DNA from: Prado023 sp036375875
Lineage (GTDB): Bacteria > Actinomycetota > Actinomycetes > S36-B12 > CAIYMF01
Length of the DNA: 25,059 bases
NCBI GenBank assembly: GCA_036375875.1
Contig: DASVBK010000294.1
Coordinates: 1-25,059 of the forward strand
Direction of reading: 5' to 3'
The translations under genes and the position numbers were made by a program. Shown piece by piece: positions 10,957 to 18,446 of this stretch. A model generated the notes under the pieces. The model was given only the letters and a program-made list of their open reading frames with translations, was not told the DNA's origin and ran no database searches. Positions within the stretch are counted from its first letter, which is position 1. Every line of letters begins with the position of its first letter.

Positions 10957-12524
10957 GCGCCGTGACGCACCTGGCCGCCCCGTTGGCCGAGACGCTGACG
11001 TTCCCGAGCTTCCAGTACCGGGCACTCGCCCCGGTGCTCCTCGTGCTGGGCGCCGCCGCGCTGAGCGTGCTGGTCGAGGGCATCGTCCCGCGTGGCGCGC
11101 GGCGTGGCGTGCAGCTGACCCTCACCGCTGCGGCCCTGCTCGGCGCCCTGGTGCTGGCGGCCACGTCGAGCGCCTCGCTGCAGGGTCTCGCGGCCTCCGG
11201 TGCGGTGAGCATCGACGGCCCCGCGCTGTTCCTGCAGGTGACCATCCTGGTGGTGTCGCTCGTGGCGATGCTGGTGATCGCCGAGCGCCGCGTCGATCCC
11301 GCCGGCGACGCCTTCGCCCCGCGCTCGTCGGCGCTGGTCGGCTCCGGCGAGGAGCAGGCGCAGACCAAGCTCGGCTGGTCGCAGAGCGAGATCTGGCCGC
11401 TGTTCCTGTTCTCGGTCGGCGGCATGCTGCTGTTCGTCGCGGCCAACGACCTGCTCATGCTGTTCGTGGCGCTCGAGGTGATGTCGCTGCCCCTGTACCT
11501 GCTGGCCGGGATGGCGCGCCGCCGCCGCCTGCTGTCGCAGGAGGCCGCGCTCAAGTACTTCCTGCTCGGCTCGTTCGCCTCGGCCTTCCTCCTCTACGGC
11601 TCGGCGATGCTCTACGGGTATGCCGGGTCGCTGGAGTTCGGCGCCATCGCCGAGGCCTTCCGCGACAAGCCCGGGCAGGTTGGCCTGCAGCTGCTGGGCG
11701 TCGGCCTGGTGAGCGTGGGGCTGCTGTTCAAGGCTGCCGCGGTGCCGTTCCACATGTGGACCCCGGACGTGTACCAGGGCGCCCCGACGCCGATCAGCGG
11801 CTTCATGGCCTCGGTCGTCAAGGTCGCGGCGTTCGGCGCGATGCTGCGCGTCATGTACGTCGCGCTGGGCGGCGCGGCCTGGGACTGGCGCCCGGCGTTC
11901 TGGGTGGTCGCGATGCTCACCATGCTGGTGGGCGTGATCTTCGCGGTCACCTCCAGCGACATCAAGCGCGTCCTGGCCTACTCCTCGATCGCCCACGCGG
12001 GCTTCCTGCTGCTGGGCGTGGTCGCCTACTCGCAGGAGGGCCTCTCGGCCACGATGTTCTACCTGCTGGCCTACGGCCTGACCACGGTCGGCACCTTCGC
12101 CGTGGTCATGCTCGTGCGCGGACCCTCGGGCGAGGCCGGCCACCTGTCGAGCTGGGCCGGCCTGGGGCGCACGTCGCCGCTGCTGGCCGGGGTCTTCGCG
12201 CTGTTCCTGCTGGCCCTGGCCGGCATCCCGCTCACCAGCGGGTTCACCGCCAAGTTCGGCGTGTTCGCCGCGGCGCTCGGGGCCGGCGCGGTCGTGCCGG
12301 TGATCGTGGCGGTCATCGCCTCGGCGATCTCGGCGTTCTTCTACCTCAAGGTCATCGTGCTGATGTTCTTCGCCAAGCCCGGGCCCGACGCCCCGTCGGT
12401 GGTCGTGCCGAGCCTGCTGACCTCGACCGCGATCGGGGTGGCCGTCGTGGCGACCGTGGTGCTGGGCGTGTTCCCGCAGGTGTTCCTCAACCTCGTGAAC
12501 GAGTCGACCCCGTTCCTGCGCTGA
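10953..12524 (+). CDS. nuoN: NADH-quinone oxidoreductase subunit N (NuoN, antiporter-like)
   Basis: NuoN is the third antiporter-like subunit, placed next to NuoK and NuoJ. The 523-aa protein has the TM5 glutamate in LLMLFVALEVMSLPLYLLAG, the channel segment HMWTPDVYQGAPTPISGF (from H267) followed by VVKVAAFGAML with its lysine, and VLAYSSIAHAGFLLLG. A hydrophilic insert of about 40 residues (roughly 108-148, DPAGDAFAPRSSALVGSGEE...) separates early helices and is usual in high-GC Gram-positives. The GTG start overlaps the nuoM stop. A second in-frame GTG three codons later (10962) is an alternative start. It is the last gene of the operon, followed by a hairpin and a convergent gene. Confidence 0.97.
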   Translation: MSAVTHLAAPLAETLTFPSFQYRALAPVLLVLGAAALSVLVEGIVPRGARRGVQLTLTAAALLGALVLAATSSASLQGLAASGAVSIDGPALFLQVTILVVSLVAMLVIAERRVDPAGDAFAPRSSALVGSGEEQAQTKLGWSQSEIWPLFLFSVGGMLLFVAANDLLMLFVALEVMSLPLYLLAGMARRRRLLSQEAALKYFLLGSFASAFLLYGSAMLYGYAGSLEFGAIAEAFRDKPGQVGLQLLGVGLVSVGLLFKAAAVPFHMWTPDVYQGAPTPISGFMASVVKVAAFGAMLRVMYVALGGAAWDWRPAFWVVAMLTMLVGVIFAVTSSDIKRVLAYSSIAHAGFLLLGVVAYSQEGLSATMFYLLAYGLTTVGTFAVVMLVRGPSGEAGHLSSWAGLGRTSPLLAGVFALFLLALAGIPLTSGFTAKFGVFAAALGAGAVVPVIVAVIASAISAFFYLKVIVLMFFAKPGPDAPSVVVPSLLTSTAIGVAVVATVVLGVFPQVFLNLVNESTPFLR

Positions 12525-12537
12525 GCCGGGCCGGGCG

Positions 12538-12559
12538 CGCCCGGTGCCCGCACCGGGCG
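12538..12559. terminator. Hairpin between convergent nuoN and methyltransferase genes
   Basis: A perfect 9-bp inverted repeat, CGCCCGGTG (12538-12546) and CACCGGGCG (12551-12559), flanks a 4-base CCCG loop. It lies in the 44-bp gap between two convergent genes. No T-run follows on either strand, so it is not a textbook intrinsic terminator. In a GC-rich actinobacterium such U-less hairpins are plausible bidirectional terminators or 3'-end stabilisers; that role is inferred. Confidence 0.6.
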
Positions 12560-12568
12560 GCGACCGGG

Positions 12569-13264
12569 TCAGGGCTTGCGGGCAGTGACCAGCAGCGAGA
12601 CGCCGGGCAGCTCGCCGACGGGCAGCCAGCGCTCGAGGGCCACCACGGCCCGCAGCCCGGCGTTCAGCAAGCTGCCCGGCTCGTCGAGGTCGCTGCCGGT
12701 GGCCCGGCGCCGGCGCAGGGCGGCGACCGGGCGCAGCAGCACGTTCCAGGAGCGCACGTCCTCGAGCCGGAACCCGGCCCCCTCGAGCAGCCGCACCAGC
12801 TCGTCGCGCTCGTAGCGGCGCACGTGGTCCACCGCCTCGTCGTGGGCCGACCACAGCCGCATGTCCGCCGGCACCGCCACCAGGAAGGTGCCTCCGGGCC
12901 GCAGCGCCCGGAACACCTCGGCCGCAGCGGCCCGGTCATCGGGGATGTGCTCGAGCACGTCGTACGCGATGACCAGGCCGAGGCTCGCGGCGGCCATCGG
13001 CAGCGCCGTGGCATCGCCGCGCACCACCCGCAGGTCGCGCTCGTGGGCCAGCGTCGCGCCGACAACGGAGTACTCCAGCGCCAGGCAGGGCCAGCCGGCC
13101 GCTGCCAGCACCCGGGTGTTGCCACCCGCTGCGGCGCCGATGTCCAGCGCCCAGCCCGTCACCGGCAGGTCGCGGACGGCCCGGCGGATGAGGTTGCGCC
13201 GCTCGGCGTACCACCAGTGGCGGTCCTCGAGCTCGCCGAGCAGCCGGATCTCCTCGCTGTGCAC
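12569..13264 (-). CDS. Class I SAM-dependent methyltransferase
   Basis: The 231-aa protein has the Rossmann methyltransferase motifs: motif I DIGAAAGGNT (residues 41-50), an acidic ribose ligand at E64 (LALEYS), D84 after strand 3 (VRGDA), motif IV YDVLEHIPDD (101-110) and the post-motif LRPGG (121-125). The N-terminus (EDRHWWYAERRNLI) carries the HWW...R signature of a methyltransferase group often found beside polyprenyl-phosphate glycosyltransferases. The neighbouring divergent gene is one of those, so a role in cell-envelope glycolipid or polysaccharide modification is a fair guess, not shown. The substrate is unknown. The GTG start at 13264 has no Shine-Dalgarno and lies right after a -10-like element, so the message may be leaderless. 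The gene is convergent with nuoN. Confidence 0.88.
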   Translation of the reverse strand: MHSEEIRLLGELEDRHWWYAERRNLIRRAVRDLPVTGWALDIGAAAGGNTRVLAAAGWPCLALEYSVVGATLAHERDLRVVRGDATALPMAAASLGLVIAYDVLEHIPDDRAAAAEVFRALRPGGTFLVAVPADMRLWSAHDEAVDHVRRYERDELVRLLEGAGFRLEDVRSWNVLLRPVAALRRRRATGSDLDEPGSLLNAGLRAVVALERWLPVGELPGVSLLVTARKP

Positions 13265-13267
13265 CCG

Positions 13268-13276
13268 TAGAGTATG
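13268..13276. promoter_or_regulatory. Overlapping divergent -10 elements (methyltransferase / glycosyltransferase)
   Basis: TAGAGT on the + strand (13268-13273) fits the actinobacterial TANNNT -10 and would give a leader of about 60 bases for the glycosyltransferase at 13342. On the - strand the same bases read CATACTCT; CATACT (13271-13276) sits 6 bases before the methyltransferase GTG, fitting leaderless transcription. No good -35 is visible for either. Two polymerases could not occupy this site together. Confidence 0.45.
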
Positions 13277-13341
13277 GCGGTCGGCCGGACGCGCCCCGGA
13301 CGCCGGAACGGGCGGGGCCGGCGGGGAGGGAGGCCAGAAGC

Positions 13342-14316
13342 GTGCTGCTCTCGCTGGTCGTGCCCGTGTTCAACGAGCAGGAGGCGCTGCCCCACTTCGC
13401 CGCCCGGGTGCGACCCATCCTCGACGGCCTGGGCGCCGACTACGAGGTCCTGGCCGTCGATGACGGCTCCACCGACACCAGCCGTTCGGTCCTGGCTGAG
13501 CTGGGCTCGACCTGGCCGCAACTGCGCGTCCTGGCACTGCGCCGCAACGCCGGGCACCAGGCCGCGCTCACCGCCGGCCTCGAGCACGCGCGCGGCCGTT
13601 GGGTCGTCACCATCGACGCCGACCTGCAGGACCCGCCCGAGCTCATCCCGGACCTCATCGCGGCCGGCAGCCAGACCAACGCCGACGTCGTGTACGCGGT
13701 GCGCACTGACCGCGCGTCGGACTCGGCGTTCAAGCGATGGACCGCGGGCGCCTACTACCGGCTCATGAACCGCACGGTCGGGGTCCCGGTCGCCCGTCAC
13801 GCCGGCGACTTCCGGATGCTGTCCGCCAGCGCGGTCGCCGAGATCATGGCGCTGCCCGAGCGCGGCCGCGTGTACCGGCTGCTCATCCCCGCGATGGGAT
13901 TCCGCTCGGCGATGGTCGAGTACGCCCGCGCGCCCCGGGTGGCGGGGCAGAGCAAGTACCCGGTGCGCAAGATGGTGCGCCTGGCCGCCGACAGCTACTT
14001 CTCGTTCACGGTCGCGCCGCTGCGCCTGGCAACCTGGGTGGGTGCGATCGGGTTCGTGCTGTGCTCGGCGTTCGCCGTGCTGGCGGTGGTCGCGTACGCC
14101 AATGGCCGGACCGTCCCGGGCTGGGCCTCCTTCGCCCTGGTGATCGGCTTCGTGGGCGCGGTCCAGTTCGTGTTCCTCGGCCTCATCGGGGAGTACCTCG
14201 CGCGGGTCTACCTCGAGCTGCAGGCACGGCCCCGCTACTACGTCGAGCGCCGCCGGGAGCATCAGGCCGGGAGCGCGGGCGCGCCCGCGCAGGTGGGCTC
14301 GCGCGAGGTTCGCTAG
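13342..14316 (+). CDS. Polyprenyl-phosphate glycosyltransferase, GT2 (GtrB/DPM1-like)
   Basis: The 324-aa protein is a membrane-anchored family 2 glycosyltransferase. Such enzymes move a sugar from a nucleotide donor to undecaprenyl or decaprenyl phosphate on the cytoplasmic face. Visible motifs are the N-terminal VVPVFNEQEALP, DDGSTD (residues 40-45), the metal-binding DADLQDPPE (92-100), DFRM (156-159) and SKYPVRKMVRLA (204-215). Two C-terminal helices (about 229-253 and 261-285) separated by a short loop match GtrB rather than single-domain DPM1. A basic tail follows. The GTG start is preceded by GGGAGGGAGG (13324-13333) at 8 bases. The sugar and acceptor cannot be read from sequence. It is divergent from the methyltransferase. 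Its TAG stop forms part of the next gene's promoter. Confidence 0.92.
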   Translation: MLLSLVVPVFNEQEALPHFAARVRPILDGLGADYEVLAVDDGSTDTSRSVLAELGSTWPQLRVLALRRNAGHQAALTAGLEHARGRWVVTIDADLQDPPELIPDLIAAGSQTNADVVYAVRTDRASDSAFKRWTAGAYYRLMNRTVGVPVARHAGDFRMLSASAVAEIMALPERGRVYRLLIPAMGFRSAMVEYARAPRVAGQSKYPVRKMVRLAADSYFSFTVAPLRLATWVGAIGFVLCSAFAVLAVVAYANGRTVPGWASFALVIGFVGAVQFVFLGLIGEYLARVYLELQARPRYYVERRREHQAGSAGAPAQVGSREVR

Positions 14317-14319
14317 CCT
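14314..14319 (+). promoter_or_regulatory. Leaderless-type -10 element for trpB2
   Basis: TAGCCT fits TANNNT and is followed by 8 bases and then the ATG at 14328, so transcription would begin at or next to the start codon. There is no Shine-Dalgarno in between. The element contains the TAG stop codon of the glycosyltransferase. The same TAGCCT-N8-ATG arrangement occurs before the nuoB-like gene at 23854. Confidence 0.55.
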
Positions 14320-14327
14320 GTGCGCCC

Positions 14328-15695
14328 ATGACGGCGCCGCAGCAGCACAAGTACCTGCTCACCGAGGACGAGATGCCCACGTCCTGGTACAACCTGATCC
14401 CCGACCTACCCGCGCCGCCGCCGCCGCCGCTGCACCCGGCCACCCACGAGCCGATCGGCCCCGAGGCGCTCGCACCGCTGTTCCCGATGGCGCTGATCGA
14501 GCAGGAGGTCTCGGCCGAGCGCTACATCCCGATCCCCGAGGCGGTCCAGGACATCTACCGGCTCTGGCGGCCCTCGCCGCTGTTCCGGGCCCGCCGCCTC
14601 GAGCAGGCCCTGGGCACGCCGGCCCGCATCTACTACAAGTACGAGGGCGTCTCGCCGGCCGGCTCGCACAAGCCCAACACCGCCGTGCCGCAGGTCTACT
14701 ACAACGTGCAGGAGGGCGTGCGCCGCATCACCACCGAGACCGGCGCCGGCCAGTGGGGCACGGCGCTGGCCTTCGCCTGCTCGCTGTTCGGCGTGGAGTG
14801 CGAGATCTGGCAGGTGGGCGCCAGCTACGACCAGAAGCCCTACCGGCGCCTCATGATGGAGGTGTTCGGCGGCCAGGTGCACCGCTCGCCGTCGCCGCTC
14901 ACCGAGTCGGGCAAGGCGATCCTGGCCACCGACGAGCACCACCCCGGCTCGCTGGGCATCGCGATCAGCGAGGCCGTCGAGGTCGCCGCGCAGGACCCCA
15001 CGACCCGCTACGCGCTGGGCTCGGTGCTCAACCACGTGCTGCTGCACCAGACCGTGATCGGCGAGGAGGCGCTGCTGCAGCTGGCCAAGGCAGGCGAGGA
15101 CCGCATCGACCTGGTCGTCGGCTGCACCGGCGGCGGCTCGAACTTCGCCGGCCTGTCGTTCCCGATCCTGCGCGAGAAGCTGGCGGGCCGGTTCGACCCG
15201 GAGATCCGCGCCGTCGAGCCAGCGTCGTGCCCGACCCTGACCCGGGGCACCTACGCCTACGACTTCGGCGACACCGCGGGCCTCACCCCGTTGATGAAGA
15301 TGCACACGCTGGGCCACTCCTTCGTGCCCGATCCGATCCACGCCGGAGGCCTGCGCTACCACGGCATGAGCCCGCTCATCTCGCACGTCTACGAGCTGGG
15401 CCTCATGACCGCCACCGCCGTGCCGCAGACCGAGTGCTTCGAGGCCGGCGTGCTCTTCGCACGCACCGAGGGGATCCTGCCGGCGCCGGAGCCGACGCAC
15501 GCGCTGGCGGAGGCCATCCGCGAGGCCCGCCGGTGCGCCGAGACCGGCGAGGAGAAGGTCATCGTCACCGCCCTGTGCGGGCACGGCCACTTCGACCTCG
15601 CGGCCTACGACGCCTACCTCAACGGCCGGATGGTCGACGAGGAGACCCCCGACGAGCGCTTCGCCCCGGCGCTGGCGGAGCTGCCCACGATCTGA
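14328..15695 (+). CDS. trpB2: Tryptophan synthase beta chain-like protein, TrpB2 family
   Basis: This PLP-dependent enzyme would condense indole with serine to tryptophan. The 455-aa length and the N-terminal extension (residues 1-75, with TSWYNLIPDLPAPPPPP) are typical of TrpB2 rather than TrpB1. The PLP lysine is K115 in GSHKPNTA. The catalytic glutamate lies in ETGAGQWG, where TrpB1 has a His instead of the Trp. The phosphate loop is CTGGGSNFAG. No trpA, trpC or other trp gene is nearby. TrpB2 proteins generally bind TrpA weakly or not at all and are thought to salvage free indole or to act on phosphoserine in some lineages; which applies here is unknown. The ATG at 14328 is supported by the leaderless-type -10. 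Confidence 0.93.
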   Translation: MTAPQQHKYLLTEDEMPTSWYNLIPDLPAPPPPPLHPATHEPIGPEALAPLFPMALIEQEVSAERYIPIPEAVQDIYRLWRPSPLFRARRLEQALGTPARIYYKYEGVSPAGSHKPNTAVPQVYYNVQEGVRRITTETGAGQWGTALAFACSLFGVECEIWQVGASYDQKPYRRLMMEVFGGQVHRSPSPLTESGKAILATDEHHPGSLGIAISEAVEVAAQDPTTRYALGSVLNHVLLHQTVIGEEALLQLAKAGEDRIDLVVGCTGGGSNFAGLSFPILREKLAGRFDPEIRAVEPASCPTLTRGTYAYDFGDTAGLTPLMKMHTLGHSFVPDPIHAGGLRYHGMSPLISHVYELGLMTATAVPQTECFEAGVLFARTEGILPAPEPTHALAEAIREARRCAETGEEKVIVTALCGHGHFDLAAYDAYLNGRMVDEETPDERFAPALAELPTI

Positions 15696-15729
15696 CGGGG
15701 GCGATTCGGCGCGATGATCGTGCGTGGGT

Positions 15730-15735
15730 CAGACT
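15730..15735 (+). promoter_or_regulatory. Possible -10 for polyprenyl synthase gene
   Basis: CAGACT differs from the common TAGACT form at the first base and is followed by 7 bases and then the GTG at 15743. No Shine-Dalgarno is present before that GTG, so a leaderless transcript is likely. No clear -35 is seen. The gap after the trpB2 stop is 47 bp. Confidence 0.35.
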
Positions 15736-15742
15736 GGACCCC

Positions 15743-16750
15743 GTGCCGTCGCTGACCTCGAGCCGCCCGGAGGGCCTGCGGCTGCCCGACCCGCAGCTCG
15801 ACGCCCGGGTCAGCGCACGCCTCCTCGAGGTCGAGCAGCTGCTGCGCGACTCGGTGGTCAGCGACTACCCGTTCGTCACCATGGCGGCCCGCCACCTGGT
15901 GGAGGCCGGCGGCAAGCGGTTCCGTCCGCTGCTCACCGTGCTGGCCTCGCAGTTCGGCGACGCCGAGGCGCCCGAGGTCATCCCCGCGGCGGTCGTCGTC
16001 GAGCTCACCCACCTCGCCACGCTCTACCACGACGACGTCATGGACGAGGCGCCGCTGCGCCGTGGTGCGGTGTCCGCGAACGCGCGCTGGGACAACACGG
16101 TCGCGATCCTCACCGGCGACTTCCTGTTCGCCCGCGCCTCGGACCTGCTGGCCGACCTCGGCCCGCAGGCGGTGCGCATCCAGGCGCGCACGTTCGAGCG
16201 CCTGTGCACCGGCCAGATCCGCGAGACGATCGGGCCGGCTGACGGCGAGGACCCGATCACCCACCACGTCGAGGTCCTCGCGGACAAGACCGGCTCGCTC
16301 ATCGCCACCGCCGGGCGCTTCGGGGCGATGATGGCCGGCGCCGACCAGCAGACGATCGAGACCCTCGCGACGTTCGGCGAGCGCATCGGCGTGGCCTTCC
16401 AGCTGGCCGACGACCTGGTCGACATCACCAGCGCCCAGACCCAGTCGGGCAAGACCCCGGGCACGGACCTGCGCGAGGGCATCGCCACGCTCGCCGTGCT
16501 GCACGCGCGCACCTCCACCGACCCGACCGATGCCCGGCTGCTGGCGCTCACCGCCGCGCCCATCCACGACGACGCCGAGCACGCCGAGGCCCTGGCGCTG
16601 CTGCGCGCGCACCCGGCGATCGAGCTGGCGCGCGCCGAGGCGCACCGGTGGGCCGATGACGCCCGCGCCGCCCTGGCCCCGCTGCCGGTGGGGCCCGCCC
16701 GTGAGGCCCTCGAGCTGCTCTGCGACTACGTGGTCGACCGGACCGGGTGA
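15743..16750 (+). CDS. Polyprenyl diphosphate synthase (long-chain, trans; likely for menaquinone)
   Basis: The 335-aa enzyme would extend an allylic diphosphate with isopentenyl diphosphate. GGKRFRP (residues 56-62) binds substrate. The two Mg-binding Asp-rich motifs are DDVMD (97-101) and DDLVD (223-227), with QLADDLVD intact. The residues 4 and 5 positions before the first Asp-rich motif (T93, A92) are small, which in this family favours long products over farnesyl diphosphate. Position near two complex I gene sets suggests the side chain of menaquinone, their quinone partner; this is inference. GTG at 15743 is the only plausible start in this frame between the upstream stop and the conserved region. 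The 3' end overlaps the rarD-like gene by 4 bp. Confidence 0.92.
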   Translation: MPSLTSSRPEGLRLPDPQLDARVSARLLEVEQLLRDSVVSDYPFVTMAARHLVEAGGKRFRPLLTVLASQFGDAEAPEVIPAAVVVELTHLATLYHDDVMDEAPLRRGAVSANARWDNTVAILTGDFLFARASDLLADLGPQAVRIQARTFERLCTGQIRETIGPADGEDPITHHVEVLADKTGSLIATAGRFGAMMAGADQQTIETLATFGERIGVAFQLADDLVDITSAQTQSGKTPGTDLREGIATLAVLHARTSTDPTDARLLALTAAPIHDDAEHAEALALLRAHPAIELARAEAHRWADDARAALAPLPVGPAREALELLCDYVVDRTG

Positions 16751-17673
16751 TGGAGGTCCGCGATCAGCGCGGACGGCAGCGGGCAGGGGTGGCCTCCGGG
16801 TTCACCGCCTACGTCCTGTGGGGCCTGTTCCCGCTCTACTGGGGGTTCCTCGAGCCGGCCACCCCCAGCGAGGTGCTCGCGGCGCGCGTGGTCTTCTCGC
16901 TGCTGTGCCTCGCGCTGCTGGTGAGCGCCGTGCGTCAGTGGGACCTGGTCCGCGGGGTGCTCGCCGATCGGCGCCGGCTCGGGCTGCTGGCCGTCGCCGC
17001 GGCCGTCGTCTCCGTGAACTGGGGCGTGTTCATCTGGGCGGTCGCCAACCAGCACGTGGTGGACGCCTCGCTCGGGTACTTCATCAACCCGCTCGTGTCG
17101 ATCGGGCTGGGCGTGCTCGTGCTGCGCGAGCGGCTGCGCGCGCTGCAGTGGCTGGCCGTGGCGATCGCAGCCCTGGCCGTGCTCTACGCGACGGTCAGCC
17201 TGGGCCGCCCCCCGTGGATCGCGCTGGTGCTGGCCTTCTCGTTCGGCCTCTACGGCCTGCTCAAGAAGCTCGCCGGGGTCGACGCGGTGGCCAGCCTCAC
17301 CGTGGAGATGCTGGTGCTCACGCCGTTCGCCCTGGCCTACATGGCCTGGCTGTGGTCCCAGGGCCAGCTCGCCTTCGGCTCGCAGGGGCTGGCCCACACG
17401 CTGCTCATGATGGGCGCCGGGCCGGTGACCGCGCTGCCCCTGCTGCTCTTCGGGTTCGCCGCCCACCGGGTGCCGCTGAGCGTGCTCGGCCCGCTGCAGT
17501 ACGTCGCCCCGTCCCTGCAGCTGGTCATCGGGGTGTGGTTCCTGGGCGAGGCGATGTCCGTGCAGCGCTGGCTGGCCTTCGTCGGGGTGTGGATCGCGCT
17601 GGTGGTCTTCACCGTCGACGCGCTGCGCGCGGCCCGCGGCCGAGGCCTGGACGTAGCCGCGGAGGGCATGTAG
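16747..17673 (+). CDS. rarD: RarD-type EamA/DMT superfamily transporter
   Basis: The 308-aa protein has about ten hydrophobic helices arranged as two EamA halves. RarD signatures are YVLWGLFPLYWGFLE near the N-terminus, NWGVFIWAVANQHVVDASLG in the first half and SLGYFINPLVSIGLGVLVLRERL. The second half includes FGLYGLLKKLAGVDA and GPLQYVAPSLQLVIGVWFLGE. The family is known from chloramphenicol-sensitive mutants, but its substrate is not established, so this is a permease of unknown cargo. The start may be GTG 16747 (GTGA overlap with the upstream gene) or the adjacent ATG 16750. Overlap implies co-transcription with the polyprenyl synthase. It stops 113 bp before the next gene. Confidence 0.93.
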   Translation: MMEVRDQRGRQRAGVASGFTAYVLWGLFPLYWGFLEPATPSEVLAARVVFSLLCLALLVSAVRQWDLVRGVLADRRRLGLLAVAAAVVSVNWGVFIWAVANQHVVDASLGYFINPLVSIGLGVLVLRERLRALQWLAVAIAALAVLYATVSLGRPPWIALVLAFSFGLYGLLKKLAGVDAVASLTVEMLVLTPFALAYMAWLWSQGQLAFGSQGLAHTLLMMGAGPVTALPLLLFGFAAHRVPLSVLGPLQYVAPSLQLVIGVWFLGEAMSVQRWLAFVGVWIALVVFTVDALRAARGRGLDVAAEGM

Positions 17674-17735
17674 CGCGACGACCCCGCGGCCGGCGATGCG
17701 CGGATCCGCCAGCCGGTGGGCAGGATGCCCGCGCG

Positions 17736-17741
17736 TACGAT
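17736..17741 (+). promoter_or_regulatory. Possible -10 element for hypothetical gene
   Basis: TACGAT fits TANNNT in the 113-bp gap after the rarD-like gene and would give a leader of about 40 bases with GCGAGGA as ribosome site before ATG 17787. A small inverted repeat, GGGCA-GGA-TGCCC (17718-17730), sits just upstream, overlapping where a -35 would be, and could be an operator. Confidence 0.4.
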
Positions 17742-17786
17742 GGGGGCGGCCTGCATGGGGCAGGGCCAGGCACCGGCGAGGACACC

Positions 17787-18446
17787 ATGACGCAGCACGT
17801 GGACCGCATCCCACCGCTCGAGCTCACGCTGGAGGACGCCGTCCGCGTCACGGTCAGCGGCACCCAGCGCTGGGCCCTGGTGCTGGGGCTCGTGCACGCC
17901 GGCGACGAGGTGGTCGTCACCTGCGCGGGACTGGACCGGGCGCTCGTGCTGCCTGCGCGGGTGCCGGTGGTGGTGCTGCGCGGCGCGATGCCCGAGGCCG
18001 ATGACATCGATGTCGAGGACGCGATGGGTCACTGGTACGCCGGCGACGTCGACGCGGCCACGGCCAGCGCACTGGCAGCCGAGCGTGCCAAGGTGCGCAC
18101 CACGGCGCAGCCGCCGGCGAGCGGAGCGCCGCGCATGTCGCGCGATCCCTCCCTCGTGGGCATCTACGGCGGGGATCTCGACCACATCATCGACGCGCTG
18201 GGGCACGGCGACGCCGACCCCGCCGCCCGGGCGCTGCGCGCGACCCTGCAGCGGGCGCTCGCTGAGGCCGCGGCGCAGCAGGAGCACGTGCCGCAGCCTG
18301 GCGAGCCGGAGACCGACGCGATCACCGAGGCGGTGGAGGCGCGGATGGCTGGCTGGTACGCCGGCGACGTGGATTTCGTGGCCGAGCACAAGGACGAGCA
18401 CCCCGACCCCAGCCAGGAGGCCGCCCCGCAGCGGAACGGGCGGTGA
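17787..18446 (+). CDS. Hypothetical protein with three Y-[AG]-G-D-[VL]-D motifs
   Basis: I do not recognise this 219-aa soluble protein. Residues 9-66 look like a small beta-rich domain (LELTLEDAVRVTVSG..., ending VPVVVLRGAMPEADD). Then come three related motifs: HWYAGDVDAATASAL (82-96), GIYGGDLDHIIDAL (125-138) and GWYAGDVDFVAEHK (189-202), separated by Ala-rich, probably helical linkers (about 90-105 and 145-170). The tail is polar and acidic. It has no signal peptide or membrane helix. The ATG at 17787 follows GAGGA. The stop overlaps the racemase-like gene (GTGA), so the two are likely co-expressed, which hints at, but does not show, a link to acyl-CoA metabolism. Codon usage looks like its neighbours. 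Confidence 0.8.
   Translation: MTQHVDRIPPLELTLEDAVRVTVSGTQRWALVLGLVHAGDEVVVTCAGLDRALVLPARVPVVVLRGAMPEADDIDVEDAMGHWYAGDVDAATASALAAERAKVRTTAQPPASGAPRMSRDPSLVGIYGGDLDHIIDALGHGDADPAARALRATLQRALAEAAAQQEHVPQPGEPETDAITEAVEARMAGWYAGDVDFVAEHKDEHPDPSQEAAPQRNGR
18032..18049 (+). repeat. 18-bp exact repeat inside hypothetical gene, copy 1
   Basis: The 18-mer ctggtacgccggcgacgt encodes the core of the WYAGDVD motif. It recurs exactly at 18353-18370, 321 bp downstream and in frame. The third protein copy (IYGGDLD) is diverged at the DNA level. The exact match points to recent internal duplication or strong constraint on this motif. Confidence 0.8.
18353..18370 (+). repeat. 18-bp exact repeat inside hypothetical gene, copy 2
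   Basis: Second exact copy of the 18-mer found at 18032-18049, encoding WYAGDV near the C-terminus of the same protein. The flanking sequence differs, so only the motif core is duplicated. Confidence 0.8.

Noticed and set aside
10722..12854. Long - strand open frame (710 codons) opposite nuoM/nuoN
   Set aside because: It overlaps confirmed NuoM/NuoN and part of the methyltransferase in another frame; the composition is typical of a shadow frame.
17700..17709. GCGGATCCGC 10-bp palindrome between the rarD-like and hypothetical genes
   Set aside because: Perfect but short; it does not extend further and such palindromes are expected by chance in this composition.
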